Assembly: GCA_903643055.1 (NCBI GenBank)
Contig: CAHJWV010000322.1
Location: 1 to 5,565, forward strand
Origin: Burkholderiales bacterium
GTDB taxonomy: Bacteria; Pseudomonadota; Gammaproteobacteria; Burkholderiales; Burkholderiaceae
Direction of reading: 5' to 3'
DNA: 5,565 nucleotides
In this document: positions 1 through 5,565 of the stretch, in pieces
How the letters are laid out: every line of letters starts with the position of its first letter
Position numbering within the stretch: position 1 is the first letter of the stretch
Notes under the pieces: model-generated
What the model saw: only the letters and a program-made list of their open reading frames with translations
Databases searched by the model: none
Told to the model about the DNA's origin: nothing
Program-made: the position numbers and the translations under genes

Positions 1-1127
1 GAGCCCAGCGTGCGGTCATCCGGGTGAACCAGCGCTTCGATTGTTTCGGTGGGAATGGCCGCCGCTTCGGGCAGGCCGAAGAGCCGGCAGAACTGCGGTG
101 TGGCCATCAGCATTTGGCTGTCGATATCGACCGAGAACACACCGATGCCGCCAGCTTCCTGGGCCAGCCTGAAATGCCGGTTGACCTCATCGAGATCGGA
201 TTCGGCCCGCTGCCGCGCGATCTCGGCCAGCTTGCGTTGATGGATGTCCAGCAACACGCCGGGAAAGCGCACCGCCTGGCCCTGGCGATCGAGTTCGACC
301 CGGCCATTGGCTTCCACCCACAACCATGCGCCATCGAGCTGCTGCACGCGGTATTCGGCGCGGTACGGGCCGCCGCGGCCAAGCGCCTGCGCGATCAGGC
401 GATTGACCTCGTCGATGTCATCGGGGTGTATGGACTGCTTGACCTGCGACAGCGGCAGCCCCTGCCCGAGCCGCACGATGTCGATCGCGAAGGTGCGGGC
501 GAACCGCTCGTCGCCGGCGAAACGGTCTTCGACGATGTTCCAGATCCAGGTGCCGATCACGGCCCCGGCGTCCAGTGCCAGCTCAAGCCGTTCATGCGCC
601 AGCCGGATCGTCTTTTCCGATTCGGCCAGTGCCTGCGCATTGCGCACCCGCTGCGTGGTTTCGCTGACGATGCACATCACCCCGGCGACCGCGAAGGCTT
701 CGTCGCGCACCGCCGAATACGAGATGTCGAAGAACACGTCTTCGAGGTAGCCGTGGCGTTCGATCTGGAACGGCCGGTCGACGGCAGAGATCGTCTCACC
801 GGTCTCCCGTACCTTGGACAGCAGCGGCTCCAGATCCGGCCAGGTCTCGCGCCAATACTCGATCGCCGGTCGGCCGAGCGCATGCGGATGCTTGTTGCCG
901 ATCGTCGGCGAGTACGCGTCGTTGTACAGCGCGACGAACTCGGGGCCCCAGAACAACACGATCTCGGCCGCGGCCGGCAGCATCAGATCGATCGAGGTTT
1001 TCAGGCTTTGCGGCCAGCGATCAATCGGGCCGAGCGGGCTGTTGGCCCAATCGAGATCGCGAATGAACTTAGCGGTTTCGCTGCGGCCAGAAGGCCAATG
1101 AGGGATGTGCTCGTTGCTGGCTGCCAT
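1..1127 (-). CDS. Multi-PAS sensor protein, C-terminus cut off by the window edge
   Basis: The minus frame is open from an ATG at 1127 to the window edge, giving 375 visible residues without a stop. Three PAS-like units can be seen. Unit 1 (about 18-156) has the SPLGP...RWPQSL opening (30-42), WGPEF (60-64), LYNDAY (67-72) and HALGRP (82-87) pattern common at the N-terminus of proteobacterial hybrid histidine kinases. A helical linker (157-183) follows. Unit 2 (about 184-296) is PAS_3-like with HPDD at 234-237. A second linker (297-316) leads to unit 3 (from 317), with HPDD at 368-371. No signal peptide or membrane helix is visible, so it is probably a cytoplasmic sensor. The output domain lies beyond the left edge; a histidine kinase is most likely by family resemblance, but a GGDEF or EAL output is possible. 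The frame stays open upstream to 1248, but ATG 1127 directly precedes the domain and is the only ATG there. No strong Shine-Dalgarno sequence is seen. It follows the dehydrogenase gene on the same strand after about 120 bases. Confidence 0.
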   Translation of the reverse strand, partial: MAASNEHIPHWPSGRSETAKFIRDLDWANSPLGPIDRWPQSLKTSIDLMLPAAAEIVLFWGPEFVALYNDAYSPTIGNKHPHALGRPAIEYWRETWPDLEPLLSKVRETGETISAVDRPFQIERHGYLEDVFFDISYSAVRDEAFAVAGVMCIVSETTQRVRNAQALAESEKTIRLAHERLELALDAGAVIGTWIWNIVEDRFAGDERFARTFAIDIVRLGQGLPLSQVKQSIHPDDIDEVNRLIAQALGRGGPYRAEYRVQQLDGAWLWVEANGRVELDRQGQAVRFPGVLLDIHQRKLAEIARQRAESDLDEVNRHFRLAQEAGGIGVFSVDIDSQMLMATPQFCRLFGLPEAAAIPTETIEALVHPDDRTLG

Positions 1128-1247
1128 GGAATGTCGGGGTCCTTGCCGATGTGCCGAAAGCCCGCACGCTTTGATCGAACGGCGATTATGCGGGGCACCT
1201 TCCACACCCCGCAGGCCCTGGCGGCAAGCCCCTGCACCGCTCGCCGA

Positions 1248-2618
<1,371 letters not shown>

Positions 2619-2640
2619 CTGCGGTATCCAAGTGAGCGGG

Positions 2641-2655
2641 CCCGAACGAATCGGG
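2641..2655 (-). repeat. Small inverted repeat in the dehydrogenase leader
   Basis: CCCGA and TCGGG arms (five base pairs) flank a five-base loop, placed 22 bases upstream of the dehydrogenase ATG. On the minus strand the loop reads TTCGT. It could be a leader hairpin or an operator half-site pair, but five base pairs in GC-rich DNA may be chance. No T-tract follows, so it is not an intrinsic terminator. Confidence 0.
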
Positions 2656-2840
2656 TGCGCTGGGTGTTTCAAGGAGGGCGGTCAAGCGTGGCGGGCTGGG
2701 TGACGGAGACCGAGTATGCCGATGCGTCGCTCATGTGGTGATTCTCATGGTGCGCATGGCGTAATCACTGAGGCGGTGAACGATCGCACGGCGGCGTGAG
2801 GTGGGCGATCAAGTCGGGCGAGACCCGGCCGATATGCGGC

Positions 2841-2894
2841 CAAGGCTTACACCTTGTTGCTTGGTGACAGGGGCCTGTTGTTGCGGTTGCCGCA
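2841..2894. repeat. Cluster of three short inverted repeats
   Basis: Three perfect five-base-pair palindromic units lie in 54 bases: CAAGG/CCTTG with a 6-base gap (2841-2856), ACAGG/CCTGT with a 2-base gap (2867-2878) and TGCGG/CCGCA with a 3-base gap (2882-2894). They sit about 170-230 bases upstream of the yfiR-like start. The arms differ in sequence, so this is not one repeated operator. A structured leader or regulator sites are possible; chance is also reasonable. Confidence 0.
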
Positions 2895-3067
2895 GGGGAG
2901 ACGCTGTTGGGTGAGAAACGCGGAGGGCGCCTGCAGGGTCGTCGGCAGAGGCTTGGCCGCGACAGCGTTGCTGCGTTCACGCGCGCCGGTCGAGTGGGCG
3001 CAGAACGCCCGCGGCCAGACACCACACCCCACATGCGGCCCGCCGCTTTGGCGTCGGGCGGCCCGCT

Positions 3068-3643
3068 GTGAATGGTTTTCGTGCGGCCTGGTTTGCGCCC
3101 GGCTGGTGCTGGCTGCTGCTGGTGGCGTGGGTCTACCCGAATGCGCACGCAGCAGATGAGCATTTGGCGAAGGCCGAGATGGTCTTCAACTTGATGCTGT
3201 TTGTGGACTGGCCCGCCGCTGCCTGGACGGGAACAGCTGCCGCTGCGCCGGAGTCGCTGACGCTGTGCGCAAGCCATGCCAGCGTGTTGCTCGCACCGCT
3301 GCTGAGCCTGCACGGGCGCCGGTTGCGCAGCCTGCAGCTGAATGTACGGAGGCTGGCAGAGGGCCTTTCGTGGGCGGGGTGCCAGGCGGTGTATGCCGAT
3401 GCCCCGCTGGTGCGCGCCATCGGGCCGGTGAGGCCGGTTTCCCGCAGTGATTCCAGCGTGGGCCCGAACTCGGTGTTCGTGATCGGGGACGAAGGCGCCG
3501 GGCTGTCTTTCACCCCTGCGGTGCTGCTGCGCCGATCGGGCCCGGACATCGTCTTTGACGTCAACCTCCAGGCCGCCCATGCGGCGGGCCTTCAATTCAG
3601 CTCCAAGCTCCTGCGGCTGGCGCAAACGGTGAAGAGAGACTGA
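3068..3643 (+). CDS. yfiR: YfiR family (DUF4154) periplasmic protein, probable repressor of the adjacent c-di-GMP enzyme
   Basis: 191 residues from a GTG start; length is typical for the family. A signal peptide (Arg5, hydrophobic core from about 13-22, cleavage after AHA at about residue 28) sends it to the periplasm. Family landmarks are visible in order: the opening helix ending VFNLMLFVDWP (39-49), LTLCAS around Cys67, the CQAVYA strand at Cys105, SVFVIGDEGAG (135-145), and the terminal block IVFDVNLQAA...AGLQFSSKLLRLAQTV (161-188). In Pseudomonas aeruginosa YfiR binds the periplasmic domain of YfiN and blocks its cyclase activity; the next gene here carries such a domain, so the same role is inferred. 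Cys67 and Cys105 appear to match one cysteine pair of that YfiR; the second pair has no counterpart (the only other Cys, at 14, is in the signal peptide). GTG 3068 was chosen because the signal peptide begins there in frame and no better start is visible; no clear Shine-Dalgarno precedes it. Its stop overlaps the next start. Confidence 0.
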   Translation: MNGFRAAWFAPGWCWLLLVAWVYPNAHAADEHLAKAEMVFNLMLFVDWPAAAWTGTAAAAPESLTLCASHASVLLAPLLSLHGRRLRSLQLNVRRLAEGLSWAGCQAVYADAPLVRAIGPVRPVSRSDSSVGPNSVFVIGDEGAGLSFTPAVLLRRSGPDIVFDVNLQAAHAAGLQFSSKLLRLAQTVKRD

Positions 3644-5565
3644 TGAAACCTGAACGCCGCCGCGACCCCTTCCGAGTCAAGCTCGGTCCGCAACTGGGCC
3701 GCCGCATGATGCGTGCGGTGGTGCTGAGCGTCAGCGCAGCGCTGCTGGTGTCGACGCTGATTTTCGATGTCTTTGTGTTTGTCTCGCTGCGCTCGCAGAT
3801 GGTCGATGACCTGACTGCGCAGGCGCGCATCGCCGCAGGCAACAGTTCGGCCGCGCTGCTGTTCGGCGACGTGGCTGCCGCATCGCAAACGCTGACCGGC
3901 CTGCAGGCCTCGGCCGCCATCGAACGCGCCGACCTGCTGGATGCGCAGGGCCGCATCGTTGCGAGCTACACCGCCGCGGGCAGCGCCCCCCGACGCGTTG
4001 AAACGCCGGTGGTGGCGGGCGACGAAGGCCATGCCTTCATCGAAGACCAGCTGCATGTCTTCGAGCCGGTGCGCGAGGGCGAGCGCGCGGTGGGCCATGT
4101 GCATCTGGTGGCGAGCCTGCAGGCCTTGTATCGGCGCATCGCGGTGTACGTGGCGATCAGCTTCGTGGCCGGCGTGGTGGCTTTCGGCCTGGCTTATGCC
4201 GTCGTGATCGGCATTCGACGCGATCTCGATGGCACCGAGCAGCGGCTCGATTACCTCGCTTATTACGACCCGGTGACGGGCTTGCGCAACCGCCATGCGG
4301 CCAACGAGCAGATCGAGCGTTTGATCGAAACGGTGGGCCGCACCAGCGATGGCTTTGCGCTGCTGTTGATCGACCTCGATGACTTCAAGGTCGTCAACGA
4401 CACGCTGGGCCATGTGATCGGCGATGAGTTGCTGCGCGTGCTGGCTACGCGCCTGACGCCTTTCATGCGGGCCTCCGACATGGTCTTCCGCTATGGCGGT
4501 GACGAGTTCGTGATCCTCGCGCCGCGCATCACCGACCGTGTGCATCTGCAATTGCTCGGGCAGGCCGCGATGCTGGCGTTCGAAGAGCCGCTGAAGGTCG
4601 GCGTGCATGAGCTGCGGGTGCGTGGCAGCGTGGGAGTGGCGCAGTTTCCCAACGACGCCAAAGATGGCGCTGGCTTGATTCGCGCGGCCGACACCGCGAT
4701 GTACGAAGCCAAGGGCATGGGCAAGAACACTTATGCGCTGTTCGATTCCGCGATGTACCGTGACGCCGTGCGGCGCATGCACCTGGAAACCGAGCTGCGA
4801 GAGGCGGTCGAGCGCAACGAGCTGCGCTTGCTGTACCAGCCGATCATCGACATGCGCACTCAGCAGCTGATGGGCGTTGAAGCGCTGCTGCGCTGGATTC
4901 ATCCGAAGATGGGCGTGATCTCGCCGGTGGATTTCATTCCGGTGGCCGAATCCAGCGGCAGCATCATCGACATCGGGCAATGGGTGCTGCACACCGCCTG
5001 CCAGCAGATGAAGGCCTGGAACGATGCGGGCTACACCGGCTTCTATGTGGCGGTGAACGTGTCGGCACGGCAGATCCGTCGCGGCCTGAAAGATCAGGTC
5101 GATGTGGCGCTGGCGGCTTCGGGCATGGACCCGCGCGGCCTGGAGATCGAGATCACCGAGCATTCGATGGTCGAAGACATCGACAGCAATGTCGCGCAAC
5201 TGGCTGCGCTGCGAGCGATCGGCATTCAAGTGGCGGTCGATGATTTCGGCACCGGCCTGTCTTCGCTGGCTTACCTGAAACGCCTGCCGATCAGCAAGCT
5301 GAAGATCGACCGTGCGTTCGTCAAAGACCTGCCCGACAGCAGCGACGATGCAGCGATTGCTTCGGCCATCATCTCGATGGCGCGCAGCCTGTCATTGACG
5401 GTGGTGGCTGAAGGCGTTGAAACCGAAGAGCAGCATGATTTCCTGACGGCGCAGGGCTGCCAGTGCGCGCAGGGTTATCTCTACAGCCGGCCGGTGCCGG
5501 CCGAGGCCATCGTCGAACTGCTGCAATGGCGGGCCCGCGCGGGCGCCTGGGCCGATGCGCGGGTG
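3643..5565 (+). CDS. CHASE8-GGDEF-EAL membrane protein (YfiN-like sensor, c-di-GMP synthesis/breakdown), 3' end outside window
   Basis: 641 residues are visible from ATG 3643, which overlaps the yfiR-like stop (TGATG), implying translational coupling; a GA-rich stretch lies just upstream. Order: membrane helix 1 (about 25-48); periplasmic CHASE8 domain (about 49-164, with the YfiN-like pattern AGNSSAALLFGD at 65-76 and ADLLDAQGRIVASY at 96-109); membrane helix 2 (about 166-189); GGDEF (about 203-370); EAL (about 384-630). GGDEF is intact: DLDDFK (244-249), NDTLGHVIGD (252-261), RYGGDEF (283-289), and an inhibitory I-site RASD (276-279) at the usual five-residue spacing. EAL is intact: EAL (413-415), Asn472 in VNVSARQ, EITE (503-506), DDFGTG (533-538), Lys554 in LKID, AEGVET (589-594), QGY (610-612). 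Both making and breaking c-di-GMP are therefore possible. Unlike YfiN it carries EAL and lacks room for HAMP. The EAL domain is essentially finished at the edge, so only a short tail is probably missing. Confidence 0.
   Translation, partial: MKPERRRDPFRVKLGPQLGRRMMRAVVLSVSAALLVSTLIFDVFVFVSLRSQMVDDLTAQARIAAGNSSAALLFGDVAAASQTLTGLQASAAIERADLLDAQGRIVASYTAAGSAPRRVETPVVAGDEGHAFIEDQLHVFEPVREGERAVGHVHLVASLQALYRRIAVYVAISFVAGVVAFGLAYAVVIGIRRDLDGTEQRLDYLAYYDPVTGLRNRHAANEQIERLIETVGRTSDGFALLLIDLDDFKVVNDTLGHVIGDELLRVLATRLTPFMRASDMVFRYGGDEFVILAPRITDRVHLQLLGQAAMLAFEEPLKVGVHELRVRGSVGVAQFPNDAKDGAGLIRAADTAMYEAKGMGKNTYALFDSAMYRDAVRRMHLETELREAVERNELRLLYQPIIDMRTQQLMGVEALLRWIHPKMGVISPVDFIPVAESSGSIIDIGQWVLHTACQQMKAWNDAGYTGFYVAVNVSARQIRRGLKDQVDVALAASGMDPRGLEIEITEHSMVEDIDSNVAQLAALRAIGIQVAVDDFGTGLSSLAYLKRLPISKLKIDRAFVKDLPDSSDDAAIASAIISMARSLSLTVVAEGVETEEQHDFLTAQGCQCAQGYLYSRPVPAEAIVELLQWRARAGAWADARV

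Larger units (their letters stand above)
2619..3067. other. Divergent intergenic region with no gene recognised
   Basis: About 450 bases lie between the divergent dehydrogenase and yfiR-like genes, so both promoters are expected here. I see no convincing sigma70 pair on either strand and no match to a c-di-GMP (GEMM) or other riboswitch core. Short reading frames exist, but they lack ribosome binding sites and recognisable proteins. Only small inverted repeats stand out, listed separately. Confidence 0.

Noticed and set aside
1128..1247. Possible terminator or promoter between the dehydrogenase and PAS genes
   Set aside because: The best stem (GCAGG/CCTGC) has a 15-base loop and no T-tract; CATAAT at 1190-1185 lacks a -35 box at the right spacing.
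2619..2672. 18-residue N-terminal extension of the dehydrogenase from a TTG at 2672
   Set aside because: The TTG has no ribosome binding site, and the extension would push the signal peptide core even further from the N-terminus; ATG 2618 is preferred.
2713..2741. Possible minus-strand promoter (CATACT at 2718-2713 with TCACCA 17 bases upstream)
   Set aside because: Only four of six and three of six matches to the sigma70 boxes, no better than chance.
2821..2960. c-di-GMP (GEMM) riboswitch upstream of the yfiR-like gene
   Set aside because: The region has small stems, but the conserved GEMM core and tetraloop-receptor pattern could not be found.
2847..3032. Minus-strand 61-codon open frame in the spacer
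   Set aside because: GTG start with no Shine-Dalgarno and no recognisable protein features; a frame of this size is expected by chance in GC-rich DNA.
2854..3159. Plus-strand open frame of 101 codons overlapping the yfiR-like start out of frame
   Set aside because: It starts at TTG without a ribosome binding site, and its composition is Arg/Ala/Gly/Leu-rich shadow type with no recognisable family.
2765..3625. Minus-strand open frame of 286 codons spanning the spacer and the yfiR-like gene
   Set aside because: It is mostly antisense to the yfiR-like gene, the product has no recognisable domain or signal peptide, and the opposite strand has full YfiR motifs.
3592..5229. Long minus-strand open frame (about 545 codons)
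   Set aside because: It is antisense to the CHASE8-GGDEF-EAL gene, has a low-complexity His/Gln/Arg-rich product, and the plus frame shows all catalytic motifs.

Overview
The window is GC-rich DNA with the codon use of a high-GC proteobacterium. The gene families (a YfiR-type periplasmic protein paired with a CHASE8-GGDEF-EAL protein, a multi-PAS sensor, a PQQ sugar dehydrogenase lipoprotein) fit a betaproteobacterium, perhaps of the order Burkholderiales. That placement is inference from composition and family content; nothing in the window fixes the species.

Layout. Two genes lie on the minus strand in the left half. The first, cut by the left edge, encodes a cytoplasmic protein of tandem PAS domains, probably the sensory half of a histidine kinase or a c-di-GMP enzyme whose output domain is outside the window. 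About 120 bases upstream of its start (to the right) ends a gene for a secreted lipoprotein of the PQQ-dependent soluble aldose/glucose dehydrogenase family. In it a Pro-Ala linker, encoded by a near-perfect 14-unit hexanucleotide repeat, separates the lipid anchor from the beta-propeller.

A divergent non-coding stretch of about 450 bases follows (2619-3067). It contains only short inverted repeats and no convincing promoter or gene.

The right half is a plus-strand two-gene unit: a YfiR/DUF4154 periplasmic protein, then, overlapping by one base (TGATG), a membrane protein with a YfiN-like periplasmic CHASE8 domain, a GGDEF domain and an EAL domain. The second gene is open at the right edge but is nearly complete.

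How it works together (known family roles plus inference): in Pseudomonas, YfiR binds the periplasmic domain of the diguanylate cyclase YfiN and holds it off until envelope stress removes it. The same wiring is likely here. The effector differs, because it carries intact cyclase and phosphodiesterase signatures and has no room for a HAMP domain between the second membrane helix and GGDEF. No YfiB partner is seen in the window. The left-hand genes have no demonstrated link to this pair; at most, both halves concern sensing and the cell envelope. I see no mobile element, CRISPR array, tRNA or rRNA.

[Form note: the original answer gave no confidence values for features; the 0 in each is a placeholder required by the schema, not an estimate.]
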